Origin: Cyanodermella asteris
Lineage: Eukaryota > Ascomycota > Lecanoromycetes > Ostropales > Stictidaceae
Assembly: GCA_900618795.1 (NCBI GenBank)
Contig: UYJD01000015.1
Location: forward strand, 317,034 to 381,033
Length of the DNA stretch: 64,000 nucleotides
Direction: 5' to 3'
Below are positions 1 through 12,615 of the stretch, in pieces. Within the stretch, counting starts at the first letter, position 1. Every line of letters starts with the position of its first letter. Both the position numbers and the translations under genes were made by a program. Below the pieces are notes generated by a model that saw only the letters and a program-made list of their open reading frames with translations, had not been told where the DNA came from and did not search any database.

Positions 1-1
1 C

Positions 2-1289
2 TTTCGGCAACCCCAGGTTGACCCTGACTTGGAGAAAGAGCCTTATGTCACCTATGACACAGACGTCAAGCCAATGGTGCCTCAGTCGAACCTAGATCGC
101 TTCCGCTTGATGGTCGGCAGTAAGTAGCCTTGTCAGTCTTCTTTCGGTTGTCGGCTTCCTCTGTGGCTATGTCTAACAGTGACTCAGTAACGACTGCGCC
201 CTCGATGCAAGCATATTCCAAAATCCCAGCTAGTCGTGCCCGTGGACTCGATGGCTTCGTCGGGAATGAACAACAGAGCAAGCATGGCTCAGTCAGGATG
301 GCTGGACCAGCGGAAGCAGCCAACGTCCTCCAATCCTTGATGTCTCCAACCACTCCGGGCACAGCACCACAAGAAGCTACTGACAACCGATCTTACGCCC
401 AGAGCGAGAACATGGCTAGCTCTGCAGGCTTGAAGAAAGAGGTCGACATCATTCATGCTCCTCGTCGAGCGGTCGGGAACCGCGGCATTTACACGACCGT
501 TGTGAAGAAAGCGCAAACTGCGAGTAAGATGTACAAGATCACTGCAGTCACAATCAATATGTGTCTTGGACTTCAGATCATCGTCGCTGCAGCTTTGACA
601 GCTCTGGGTGCAGCCGGAAACGTCAAGGGCGGCGGCGTCACCGTTCTAGGTGCCATCAACACTGTCATCGCTGGTTTCTTGACCTATCTGAAAGGTACCG
701 GTCTTCCTGGGAAGGAGAAGTACTTTCAACATGAGGTTCGTCTACATTGTGCGTCTCTCTTCCTGTGCTGACACCGTCGCCTCAGTGGACCAAAGTTCGC
801 GACTATATCGAAGCCCGAGAGCGAGATCTGCGTTGCAACGATAACGCTTTCAATATTTACGATCAAGTGGATTACATCAGGTACATGTACGAATCTGTTA
901 AAAAGGACGTCGAGACCAACCGTTCGGATCGCTTCATCAGCACGGGCTCGCTGCAGACCGCCCCAGATACGAATGACGTGCAGATGATCCAACAGATGCA
1001 GAAGAAGAAGCTGGTTGAGCTGGGCAAGACGATGCTGTCCGAGATCAGGGAGGCTGCGCAGGATGCCAAGGATGCGCATGCTGAGAAGAAGAAGGAGCTC
1101 GGCCGCGAGGTTAGTGATCACCATTTCAGCTTAAAGGAAGCTGTCAATGCGCTGAGTGCGGAAGCGGACGAGATCAAGAAGGCCGTTCATCGTGACGGCA
1201 ATTTGGAACACTTCTTTGAACAGATATTGAGGTCAAAGGGAGAAGAGAAGGAGAAAGAAAAGGGAAAGGACAAGAATGAATTCTCATAG
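2..1289 (+). CDS. SLATT-domain (fungal type) two-TM protein, 5' partial
   Basis: The gene enters from the left edge. Proposed exons are 2-119, 188-735 and 786-1289, giving 389 residues in the window with the N-terminus missing. Intron 1 (120-187, GTAAGT donor, CTCAG acceptor) restores a VGI junction; intron 2 (736-785) joins HE to WTKVRDY at a codon boundary. After a low-complexity linker there are two hydrophobic segments at about residues 157-182 and 190-212, then a conserved helical tail (RDYIEARE, NIYDQVDYIRYMYES) and a Lys/Glu-rich coiled C-terminus. This layout matches the fungal SLATT family (SMODS and SLOG-associating two-TM effector domain). In bacteria SLATT proteins are predicted pore-forming effectors of nucleotide-signalling conflict systems; the role in fungi is not established. 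Family assignment is fairly secure; the intron 1 acceptor was chosen because the nearer AG (178-179) gives an immediate stop. Confidence 0.82.
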
Positions 1290-2250
1290 TCGGGCGACCG
1301 TGATCCGGTTTGATGTTATGTTGCGCTTTTCGAACTCGCACGATATATTTCATAGTTTCAAATTCAGAACAATACACAATCTCCGCTACTTTCGAGGATG
1401 TGTCCGGCGCAGCAAATGATGATTACCCGGTATGCTTATAGCTTGGTCCGCATCGCTCAGGAGTTTGACAGGCTAGAATATCGTGATTCGACATGGAGGT
1501 ACCGGACGGAAATTGTTTTTACCAGGCAGCAGATTGGTGGTGTCAATATTGCACTATGGCGAACTGGAGAGAGGGCCAAGTGAACCGAATAGCTTATTCA
1601 ACCATGAGCTGAACCATCTTGTACCAGAGGTAGTACTAGTGTATCCTTTTTTGGGTTTATCGCCCGAGTGGTATCGATGGTTTGGACAATACATTTTCCA
1701 TGGGCAGGATCATTTGTGCAACAAATTTTAACTCGGATAACGATTCTTGCAATCCGTAAGATGACACAGCACAGCTGCTTCCCTAGCATAATCTTGGGAG
1801 CTTATGAGCACAGACTTTGAGTTTTCAATCTTGATCTTGGTATAAGCTATATTGTGGTCTCGTAACAAGTAGTAGGCTCGATCCTTCATGACGTTCCGGG
1901 GCATGCGAACACAAAAACGAGATCGAGTCACGTGAGCCTCCCGGGATAATTATCGTCATTCTCGTCTGAAACTTGAACAGTCTCAATCTGTGAATATTGA
2001 AACTCACTTTGCCTTAGGTCACAAGTTCACTAAAGTCTACTCTACCGCACTTATCGTCGTTCCGATGACCCAAACACCTAGTGGATATTTCAGTGGAGAA
2101 TCCGATTATCAGAGCTCCACCACGGCAATGGCAACCCGCCCCTCCGCTCCCAACTCTGAAATCGAGACCTTGTTGACTTGAAACAAATTTGTTGAGACGG
2201 AAGAAGCATAGTAGTGGGCACGCTGGCCGTCCCAGAATAATTCGACGATA
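1290..2250. other. Intergenic, no gene seen
   Basis: It lies between the SLATT gene and the F-box-like gene, which run in the same direction. Short open frames here have no recognisable motif and are interrupted. It presumably holds the 3' UTR of the first gene and the promoter of the second. Confidence 0.5.
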
Positions 2251-3657
2251 ATGAAGACCGCCTTACCCGTGCGGCCACCCCTCCCGAACCTCCCTCAAGA
2301 AGTGATCCTTCAAATTATCGGGCAGCTTGAAGGACCTCCAGCCGAAACCGACAGCCGACCTTGGGACCCTCAGCGTTCACTGTGGGCCGCTTGCCTCCTG
2401 AGCCGAGACTGGTACGGTGGAACGATAGAGGCGCTCTACCGGCATCCGCGCCTGACGAGCAAGAATTACGACGAGTTCGTCAGGACCGTCTGCCCGAGCA
2501 TCAACACCCACGTCAAGAAGACCGACTTGGCCGGCATGGTGCGGGTGCTGGACCTGAGCCAGCTGGTCTTTGCAGGCACGAAGAGCTTCGTTGCGAGATT
2601 ACTTAGGCGGGTGAAGGATAACCTGGAAGTGCTGAATGCGCCGCAGACGAGTTTCGCGTACGTACAGGTTTGAACCACTGCCCACTTTCGAGAGGAAGAA
2701 AACAAGGATGCTAATCAGCTATTCTGCAGTGTCAACTCTCTTGCTGCGTTGTCGAAGTGCGAACGCCTCCAGATCCTAGACCTCAGCCTTGTCACCGAAC
2801 AGATTCCCATCCTCGACTTCTTCCGCGCGATTCAGAATTTGAACGCTCTTCGCAGTCTCTACCTGCCACGATCTAGCCTTCTCCCTCCCAAGACGGGTCC
2901 GGTAATACGCGCTTCTGCTTGGCCACCGAAGCTCATCCATATGGTCCTCCCCGGCCGAATCTCACGGATCTTGTCCGCGCATGCACCAGAGCAGGTTCTT
3001 TCCATAGACTCCCTGCACCTGCAGGAAGTGCCGCTCGACTGGTGGGACATGTCATTCTTGAATAAAATCGACCCGTTGTGTTTGAAGAGCTTAACTATTC
3101 GAGAACCCATGAGCCGAAGTACGAGGTTCGATCAGGAGGTCTGGGACATGCTCTTGATGAGATTCGCGGGACTTAGGAGCCTGAGGCTGGAGTATTTCTC
3201 CAGTCTGTTTCACCTGATGAACACGTTCGACGTGGAGAAGGAGGAAGAGCTACCGGCGGCTCTCGAGCATCTTGAGGAGCTGATCATTGGTCCTATTGCG
3301 GCGCAGGGAGCAGATTTGTTGATAGGGATGAACCGGCCATTTGAGCTCTTAGATGATCCTGACGTGGTGGAAACGAGTCCTCTGTTATTCTTTCAGGAGC
3401 TGCCGAATCTTCGACGATTGATGCTCATGCTACCAAGCGTTCCCTCCCAGGCTTTGGCAGCTCAACACGTCGAGTATGTCCGCTTCTCGCAAGCGTTACA
3501 GGAGGGAGAAGAGCTGAGGAAGCAACGCGCAGAAGGATCACAGAGCGAATATACACCACAGCCTGCGGGCGTATTCTGGTCGCTAGATTGTCCCCCAAAT
3601 GATTTGACGGATCCCAGTAAAGCAGAACTTACGATGTTTCGAATTGGTGGCCCATAG
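2251..3657 (+). CDS. F-box-like / leucine-rich protein
   Basis: Two exons, 2251-2657 and 2730-3657. The 72-nt intron (GTACGT donor, CTAAT branch-like sequence, CTGCAG acceptor) is phase 2 and restores TSFA-VNSLAALSKC. The product is about 444 aa. It begins with an F-box-like helix pair (LPNLPQEVILQIIGQL, then a segment ending LLSRDWYGGTIEALYRHP) followed by irregular leucine-rich segments (RVLDLSQLVF, LQILDLSLV, LRSLYLPRS, LRSLRLEYF, LEELIIGPI). This is the usual architecture of fungal F-box proteins, which recruit substrates to SCF ubiquitin ligases through Skp1. The specific substrate cannot be inferred. The ATG at 2251 directly precedes the F-box, as is common in this family. Confidence 0.8.
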
Positions 3658-6600
3658 GGATGAGCCATTTTACATACAAGCTGGCATCAGCGAACAGAGT
3701 TCCGATGCGATTCACATTGGCTCTAGAGCGACAACATATTTCGACAATATCAGAGCCGATAAGGGCGACAAATCAGTGCACACGGAACAACCTCGAAAGA
3801 TGCGAAAAATCTTGCACTCGAGTCTTTCGGTCCGAAGCGCCGTAATTGGCCACTTACCAGTGCTGATTGATAAACACGCAGGAGCGTGCCGCAGCTGAGT
3901 CCACCATGGGCGGAAAGCTTGCTAAGATGGCAAACAGATGGCAGGCAGATTCTGAAAAGCCTCTCTGTGGGGTCGCTCACCTTCAATCGCGTACTAACAC
4001 GCTCTTGCGCCTGGCGAGATGGCGAGGTTATGCTTCCAACAACGCATCAGCTCCGCTACCCATACGCCAAAGGCGGCAATAGATATTCGAACCTTCAAGG
4101 CGCTCCCGCTGTTGGACTGCAGGATGGTGCTGATCTTTGCAGTGAGGGCTGCATGGAGCTGCATGCATCTACGCTTGTCATTGGCGCCCGTGAGGAGGGG
4201 GCGATTTCCTCTCGGGCGGTCCTGCAAAGACACGAGGTCACAGAGCAGGGCGCGCAAAGAAGGCTGAGCAGTATCGAAGTGGTCATCGGCACGTGTGGGC
4301 GTTGTGATCCACACTCCAGAGAGATGGAGGCGTTACGAATCTTCAATGACTGGCAGCTTGACAACACACCATCCCGCTCAGATTGATGAGGTGTTAGCTT
4401 TTGCTGACCGGAAGCACCGGATGTGCTGTCGACGGTTTCATTTGACTTTCAGGACGGCGTCTAATGCTCGCTGATCCGAGTCCATCTGACATTCAGACTG
4501 TCCGTGGCTGACCGTCAGCGTAGATGGACCTCCGCAAAGTGCGTGAAGCTGGGACGCTGGAGACCAAAGATGAGGCCGCTACTGGACGCTGAGTATGTGC
4601 AGGCAGGACACCGCAAGTTGGAAATAATTGCATAAGCAGGCAGACAAATACTCATTTGCCAAGTTCCCGCCTCGCCCTTGTCAGCTGCCGCGATTGTGAC
4701 TGACTGCGGCGTTTGGCGGCAATGTGCTTGTGTCCGTCCGAATCCCTGCAGGCTGAGACTCATCAGCCGGCGCCTTACCGATTCTAGCAATGGACGGCTC
4801 GAGGATTCTGCCCCAAATGACCTCTCTATTTGCCGCAATTCGGCAGCTCAATAAGCCAACAGGCATCAGACCCATCGCGTTCCTCTGTGCTTCTCAGGAA
4901 AACCTCGCACAGAATTACCAATCGCACAATGGGTCCAGCAAAAGCGTCAGCATAGGCTTTGTCAGATGCGGGGAGGAAAGCAAAAGCTCAGGATACGGCT
5001 CCGGCCTTTGCAGCGGCCATGTCCAATTTCGAAGATCGAGCTCATTTGCTGATTCACCGTCGTAGCCTTGCATTCCCCTATTTCTCGCGATCCAGTGTTC
5101 ATGGTGTCCACTTTTTCGTCCCGGTATTTCATGTACGCCGACTGGGGTCATGTGTGATAAGCTCACCGGCGTTATGCAAGCGTGTTCGAACGAAATAGCC
5201 GCCCAGGAAACGTCCAATTAAAGTCTCGTTGAAACGCCGATTCGGCGGCGCGACAGAGACATTTTGACCGTCTCGAAGCATTCTTGCGATCTGCATCACC
5301 ACATTCTGAGGCTTGGCCATTCACGGCTCGAGCTGTGATCGGCGTCAGTGTAATTGCACGAGCAGTAGCTCCCTCAGGTCGTTCCCGCTAAGGAGGACGT
5401 GGCGCACAACATTCGTAATAATGCCAAAGGCCAAGATCTGAACTCTCCTATCCATCAAGCCCGTCTGCAAATCATTGCTGTTGTCCTTCTCTTGTGATGC
5501 AGCTGTCGCATCGATGGTCCCTCGGCCCGCGCCGCGATTGCGGGTCTGAGATGGAGGGCTACTGTCGCAATCGTGCGCAGCATTTACGATCCTTGGAACG
5601 TTCGTCGTGTGCATGGGCCTGTCATGTCAGATAGTCAGTGGCGTTAAGCAGCAACGTTTGAAAAGGGCCGCTCGCTGACTCTCGACTCGCAAAGCATAGC
5701 ACCGCGACGGCGATGTACTGTACATGGTGCATCCTACAGACCTCAAGATGACCCAGCCAGACCGATGGTCGGGACAAGTTGGCCACGGCCTCGCACAATG
5801 AGCCTTTTCGACCTTGTATCAGGACAGACGTGTATCGTTAACAGATCGCTTGTTGAAGGCCCACACCCCACATCATGGGACCCGCCGTCGAGAAGTCGTC
5901 GTGTCGTTGGTTTGGCCGTTTAGCAACCGGCGGCGCCGAGTTTGATCACGTTCCTGCGGCCGGTCGGCGCCACGGTTACTGTCGTCTAAGCTCCGATCGA
6001 CCATTCTTGGCGCAGCTGCAATCAGGACTCGACCTGCACTTGATTGGACCATCGCCGGCTTGACGTCGCAATCGATACTCAAGCATTCGATAAACGCGGA
6101 CTATCAAGATGCTTGTGCGGTAGTGTACGGTAGTCAAGTCGGCCAGTGTCTCCTGCGTCGTCGTATCATCGCCATGTCCGTCGATGTCCCGGAGGGACTT
6201 CAGTGCTTCCGTACATTCTGCGCGCATGGGCTGCTGAGTTGCCCAAGTGAGGATGCAATCACATTCAAACCGTCCAGCGAGTCTCACAATTACTTCATTG
6301 CACAACGTGAGGTGCCAAGGGGTGAAACTTGACACGGTACGGTTTGTCATGCTTCCTACCTAACTTTCACTCACTATTCATGTGGTGTGAACTTGCACAG
6401 GCTCGCACGCTCGACTGCACGCTCAGTATCGGCATTCACATGCAGCCTCGAAAGCATAAATTAGATGATTCCTGTCGACAACTAGCGTTAGTCAAATACA
6501 GCAGAGCTGACTTACAAGAGGTTTGGGCCAGACCGAGTGATCCAGACAGCGTTTCACGGCATCGTGCAGCGACTGCATCTTACAATGTTCAGCCTGCAGA

Positions 6601-9600
6601 TCATAGATGGTGGATATCATGGGCGGTTGATCATTGGAGATTGTGCTGCCACATGCCGGAAGCTTGGCCACGTTCCGGTCAGGTTTGACTCACAGGTGCG
6701 ATGCTTCTGACGGCAAGCGACAACGCTCTGATCATGAACAGGCAGCGCGAGCCCCCTGCAAGAGACCATAACCGAGCCCATGCTGGACAACTGGCGCCAG
6801 GCGCGACGAGTTCGGGCACAACAATATGCCACACGCGGGCAGGACCTAGATGCTGCTCACTTCTTCAACCCTTAGTGAGATTACTGGCGGCCCCACTCCG
6901 TCCGTTGATGTCGTGCTGCTTTCGTTCCGTATACGTGCGCGGTTGTATGAACAACGATCTGACAGACTTTAGTCTTGAGCGCGGGATCTCAAGCCAGGGA
7001 ACTGCCCCTGCAGAGTGAAGACCAGTGGCAAAGCAGCAAGAAGTAGTGCACCCGGCTCGAAGCGAACAGTTTGTCGTTCCATTCACGGGGCCGCTCAAGG
7101 CCGCAAATCGTGCGGCACAGTGGCCATGGTCGACGCAAGGGACCAACAACATCGGAGTGGAGACAGATTTTCCAGAAGCAGCACACAGAGCCACATCCGC
7201 GACGGTGCGAGCCCAGTGTCGAGATCGATGCGATGATGATCAAGGCGCCCCTTTCCGTTTGCGCCCCGACATGTCGCAGCCGATGTCCATGTGATGCATA
7301 ACATGACTATCGCTGCAGGCACGAAGTCTCGCGCCGCTAGCTTGAGTGATTCGAATCGCTAGACCCGCTTGGCAGTGGAGCTGCGATTGTCATACTGCCA
7401 GGTTGTCCGCTTCAGGCAATTCGGGCCAGTGTCATTGGCCAGATTGCGTGTGCACGTTGCAGTCAGAGAGCCAGTCAGCATTGGGTAGCAGCATCAAGTT
7501 TCCGATAACACCTGGCATTTGAAGTCTTGTATCTCGATCAAAGTACGTAGATGCGCAGAGAAGAGAGTCTTGCGACCGGACATCTGCATGTTCCGCAGGC
7601 AAATGCCGATGCAGTATGACCACGAGGTTCCGCGACAGAGTAACGCGTTTTGGCTCTCTTGCCAGGCCCAGAGAGGCAGGGCAGACATAAGGGATCTTGT
7701 ATCTGACCTGATACGAGCCTTCCATTTTCGTAACTCGCGCTTACGAAGACCGTTGCGGTAAGAGACTCGTGGTGGTTCCGGTAATGATGCTGCCAGATGG
7801 ACCGCGAGTGTTTCGAGTGCATCAGTGCATCAACAGCCGCATGCACATATGCTGGGGTACTTCCGTTCTTTACGTGCAGATGTATCGAGATAGCCGCCCA
7901 GCGGGATGATCACCGGCGCAGGCGTGCTCAGGCAAGAAGGTGTGGAGCTGACAGGGGGGAGGGATGAACCAAGGTTGAGCGCTGTCGTTGGTCGACGCTA
8001 GCCGTGAGTTATCTTGCATCCTTCTCTTGCTGTTCTGTCTCGCGATCGTGTTCGTCGCGCTCTGCGTCTCCTCTCGAGACCTGCTCAGGCTTCGGCCCAA
8101 TGATAGTGGGCAGAGGAGGAAATGCGACGGCAGGCAGCCCCACGGCGACGGGTCTCGACGGGCAAATGAGACGTGACGCGACAAATCACAACGCTGCGCT
8201 ATTGTCACGAGTCCATGACCGATTCTTGGTGCGGCTGCATGGAGCGATGGGCCGTGTCGGCGAGTGCTAACAGAGGTTTTGGCTGCGCCATGCCGGCCGG
8301 GGGGCGGATGATCAAGGTGGTGAAGGCTTGAAGCTGAACGAGCGGCAGCTGGCAGGCGATTGCGACATGTTTCCCCCTCCCTGCCAGCTCCGAACCGAGG
8401 TTGCGCCGTAGCCTTATTCTTCCTGCTGCACGCTGCTCGGCGCCATTGGCCGTCTCCCAGCATCGAGCCGGTGGCGCTGGCGCCCGTCGATAAGTAATAA
8501 TGCATGTAAGATTGGAGCTCCAATGTGACCCGTTCAGCGGCGTGCAGTTACGACATCCGCTCAACGTATCTGAATGCTTGAACTTCAGCATTGTCCTGAC
8601 CAGGAGCCACTTTTGCCGATACGGCCAGAATGCCCTCGACATCGCGACGGCAGCAACAATGTAAACGACCGGGTGGTCGTGTAGCGCGCTGATCGCCTCG
8701 TACTCATGAATTGGCGGCTGCTGGCGCATGACTGCATCTTGCACTGTATTCGCTTCGCTCGTTGATTCGGTTGTTCGGCCGTCCGGCCGTAGTGCTTTGC
8801 CAAAGCATCCTGTCCAAAACGCCGGCAACTGGCAGAGATGGGAGGTTTACACATAGTATCGCTGCCTTCATCTAGGGTGGGATCGCCTCGGCTTCCCATC
8901 CCAGTTCTTCTGGTCTGCCTCTCCTCGTCGTCGAAGCCGTCCTGTCATTCGCGGCAATAGCCTCTAGCAAAACAACGGCATTTGGAACTAGCACTGTTTG
9001 GCGTGTCATCCTATCCTGGCTCACGTCAAGTGGTGCCGTGTGGTCCATCTGCAGCACTGCCGTCTGGGAAAAGCGCCGGCGAAAGTGGGTTTGCTGGAAC
9101 CAGTCAGGGTCAGCAATAATCAGTAGCAAGCATCCATCCCAGTCAACCAGCCCTAGCAGCGCGTTCTGCACATCACCACAATACTCTACCGAAACGGCGA
9201 GAACTTGCAGCGGGAGTCTAGGCTAGGGCACCCACACGCCTCCCAGAGCGAGCGTCGACCAGGGTAGACGGAGAGCATTTCACAGCCGTGCGGCCAGTTT
9301 GCCAGCCCTCGACGCCCTCGTAGCCTTTCTTGCGGGTCCATCGACGGGCATCAAGTCGGAACGTGACGCCAGCTCTCATCGCATCGACCCTTCATCCCAG
9401 CTTCCGGGAAGAAAGAAGCATCGACGGGTAGCCTTTGCTCGGCGCGATTCCAGGTAAGCATCTTTTGGAAAACGTGTATCAAGAGGGCAGGTCACGTCGA
9501 CGGTCGGGTCGTTGACTCGGGTTGCGTCCGCATCTGAGATGGAGTTTGGCAGCTCAGGCTGGCGGGAGGCGGTCTTGTCGTTGATTTCAGCAAAGCAACA

Positions 9601-10091
9601 GCTGAAATGGCCATTGGTCAGCGCAGGCTTTTAGCTCCCGCAACCTTGGTGTCTCGGTCGTGGAGCTGTAGTGTATGTAGGGGGAAAGTTGCCTGTCTCT
9701 GTTGCTCAACACCACGCTGCCGCTGCCCTGCCACTAACCTGCTACCACCTCCTCCACCACTGCTGACCCCCTCCCAGGCGCAGCGCAGCCTGCCTCGCGA
9801 GTCCACACTGCACGTCTCTGTTGACATCGCGTCGTTCGTCGCTACACGGACAGAGTCGCCAGGTGCGCTGCTTTGTGCGGTCGTGATTGCGCGGTTACAG
9901 AGCGAGCAGAAGATCGAGTTCGCGCTCCTCGGCGCGCCGGATTATCCGACGAGGCTTCGCCTGCGAGCAAAGCAAAGCAAAGCAAAGCTCTTCCACCACC
10001 GCGACGCCGCCAACCTCGACCGCGCTGCAGCATCGCAAGCGCCCTGACAAAGCACGACACAGCTTGCTGCTGACCCGGGCATGACGGTTCA
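3658..10091. other. Long gene-poor interval upstream of RSC7
   Basis: About 6.4 kb without a frame that I can tie to a known family. Open frames on both strands (the longest, 7870-8523 and 8205-8828 on the minus strand, are about 210 codons) have irregular composition, many Cys/Trp/Arg residues and no recognisable motif or splice continuation, so I do not call them. The last few hundred bases before 10092 are probably the RSC7 leader and core promoter, and hold a short (GCAAA)4 run. No transposon ends, long inverted repeats or AT-rich blocks were seen. Confidence 0.45.
9967..9986. repeat. (GCAAA)4 microsatellite
   Basis: Four perfect copies of the pentamer GCAAA, about 100 bp upstream of the RSC7 start and probably within its leader. 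No function is implied. Confidence 0.8.
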
Positions 10092-12354
10092 ATGATCGAG
10101 GGTCCGTCCGTCATGTACACGACCCAGCACCAGGCGCAAACGCCGATGGACAACATGGTCGGCAACGGTATCGACGGCTCCGGCACCATCAATCCAGCCG
10201 CTCTTAATCAGTCTGGTACGTGCGAGTCGCAGCTGTGTCTTCATCTCCTTGTGTCGCCCATGCTGCGCGCCTGTGCCATCACGGCCAGCTGGCGCGAAAA
10301 GAGTCGCCAGATCCAGCAAGCTAACCTGCGCGTCTCAACAGGAGTCCTAGCAACGCCGACCTCGGTCTCGAACACGAGCCCTCGAGGCACAAAGCGCAGC
10401 CGCTCGCCTGAACAGTACGCGAGTGCAGAGAATGGAGCATATGATGATGATGATAATGGTATGTCGTTGCTGCCGAGGAGCTTCTGGCGCTGGAGCACCG
10501 CATGCCTTTGCCTGCGCATTGCATCGCTTCGTCGTCAATGATGCAGCGCACTGTCGTGCCACCATGTGCGCGCACTCGAGCGCAGAGGACAAGAGCTGAC
10601 ATGTTTGATTTGCAGACGATTCACGACCCAAGAAGCGTGGCCGGCCGCCCAAGAAGGAGGGCCCCGACGACCTCGTCCTGCAGCATCCGGGCCAGCCACA
10701 GCCTAATCAGCTGCCGACTCCGGTCAGCGCACAGTCTAGCTCTACACAGTCACAACAGCTCCAACAGGCTTCGCAAGGCCATCAGCAGTCGGCGGCCTCT
10801 GCGCCCAAGCAATCTTCGCCAACGAAGCAGGCCAGCGGCAAGCCTGTGGTGAAGGCCTTGCCTACCGTGAGGGACCACACGCTGGATCAGCTTGGCCCCG
10901 AGAACGACGAATACATTTACCGGGAAACCGACGAAGCTGGTGAAAATAAAGTTGCGCCCTACGGGAGGTTGAACGGCGGCCGCGAATACAAGTGCAGGAC
11001 ATTTTTGGTACCGAACCGTGGGGACAAGCTCTTCATGCTCGCGACAGAGTGCGCGCGCGTTCTAGGGTACCGTGATTCATATTTGCTCTTCAACAAGAAT
11101 CGGTCTCTCTACAAAATCATCGCGACGCAAGCCGAAAAGGACGACCTCATTCAGCAAGACATCCTGCCGTACTCGTATCGATCAAGACAGATTGCCATCG
11201 TGACGGCCAAATCGATGTTCCGACAATTTGGGAGCCGAGTCGTCGTCAATGGCAGGCGCGTGCGCGACGACTACTGGGAGGCGAAGGCTCGGAAACAAGG
11301 CTTCACGGAAGAGGATCTGGCTGGCGAGAAAAGACCTGGTGCAGCCAAGCGCGAAGCTCAAGCTTCAGAGGCTGCAGCACACGCAGCTGCCGGCCATGCT
11401 CCTGGCAACATTAGCTACATCGATGTACCAGGCGGTCCTCACCTGCCCGGTTCGCACATGGTTCCCGGATACGGCAATGCACAGTTTCCCATTCCCATGG
11501 AGAACCGCTTGCCGATGATCGACCCGTCATACCAAGGCCGCGACTACCACGACATTCCACGACCACGCCAGGAAATCGCAGGTCCTGCTTATCAGGACAG
11601 GACTCAGCCTTCTCCGATGAACGAGATTATGAACCACGCCGGTCATGCATCAGACTTTAGCAAAACGCTGAACTCTCAGCGGACTCAACGCTCAGGCATC
11701 CTTAACGACTACTGGAAGAGGGAGCATCCCACATCATCTCCGCAAGACACCACCGCGGCACCGTCTACCTCACTTGCATCTCCGCATATCAACATGTCAG
11801 GTGGCAATCAGTCAATGTTGCCTCAAGGAAACCAGCAATACGGTTCACACCCTGGTCCTGGTCAGGGATCACCACAATCAATACGCGCGCAGCCTCCCAC
11901 CGCTCCTCAACGCTCATCTACGATGTCGAGTGGCTACGGCCAGACGGTGCCTCAATCGCCAAGCGGAAATTATTCGTACAGCTACCCGTCTATGCAGCAC
12001 GCACAGCAGAGTCCAATGCCATCGCAGCACAACCTACCTGGCTACGGCGCGCCTCAAACCCCGGGACACCCTCCGCAAGCCCAATCGCCGCACCCCAGCC
12101 AAAGCCCACAGCACATGGGCGGCGGTGCTGGTGGTCACGCCGGTCAGCCTGGTATGCCGCCACCGCAACAGATGTACGCCGGGATGCCGCCAATGGCTGG
12201 CATGCACCAAGGATACGGCGGGAATATGGCGAGACCAATGTATGCCGCTCAGCCAAGCCCACAGAACTACATGCCAAACAACTCTCACTCTGCGCAAGGT
12301 GCCATGAATGCCGGTTGGCAAGGCGCACAGCCGAATTGGCAACCACAATACTAG
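10092..12354 (+). CDS. RSC7: RSC7/Swp82-family chromatin remodelling subunit
   Basis: Three exons, 10092-10215, 10342-10458 and 10616-12354 (GTACGT and GTATGT donors, AACAG and TGCAG acceptors; both introns phase 1), give 659 aa. An AT-hook-like motif KKRGRPPKK at the start of exon 3 suggests minor-groove DNA binding. It is followed by a Gln/Ser linker and then the CRC-subunit (Rsc7/Swp82) domain, with YKCRTFLVPNRGDKLFML, GYRDSYLLFNKNRSLYKI, LPYSYRSRQIAIVTAKS and FRQFGSRVVVNGRRVRDDYW. The C-terminal 300 residues are Gln/Pro/Met/Gly-rich and probably disordered. The family is a subunit of the RSC and SWI/SNF ATP-dependent remodellers. An alternative ATG at 10113 is possible. The stop lies within a tandem 123-bp repeat and the frame reopens after it. 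Confidence 0.92.
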
Positions 12355-12615
12355 TCGCATCCCGGGTTGCCTCAGCCAAACTCACAAAGACATCTGCCGA
12401 ACATCTCTGAAACTGCGCAAGACAACATCAATACCGAATATGAAGATACAGAAGCGTGGCGGGCAGCCGCATCGCCAGTCGAACTGAGGCAGAGTCAGCC
12501 AAGCTCACATCCTTCCAAGCTCATGAACCCTGACCCTGTGTGCTCGGCGCCAAACAACACGAACGCCAGATTGGCAGACACGCCGCCCAGTTGTCCACTG
12601 CAACACCAGCCTAGT
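12247..12615 (+). repeat. 123-bp (41-codon) tandem repeat spanning the RSC7 stop
   Basis: Units start at 12247, 12370 and 12493, exactly 123 bp apart. Each opens with a near-identical xCAGCCAA(A/G)C block. Units 1 and 2 stay similar for about 60 bp (both carry the element ACTGCGCAAG or CTGCGCAAG at matching positions). Translated, the starts read AQPSPQNYMPNNSHSAQ, PQPNSQRHLPNISETAQ and SQPSSHPSKL. The RSC7 stop codon (12352-12354) lies near the end of unit 1, so units 2 and 3 lie in the 3' region in the same frame. Confidence 0.75.

Noticed and set aside
8205-8828. 207-codon minus-strand frame in the gene desert
   Set aside because: No motif, Cys/Trp/Arg-rich irregular composition, and no plausible splice partners.
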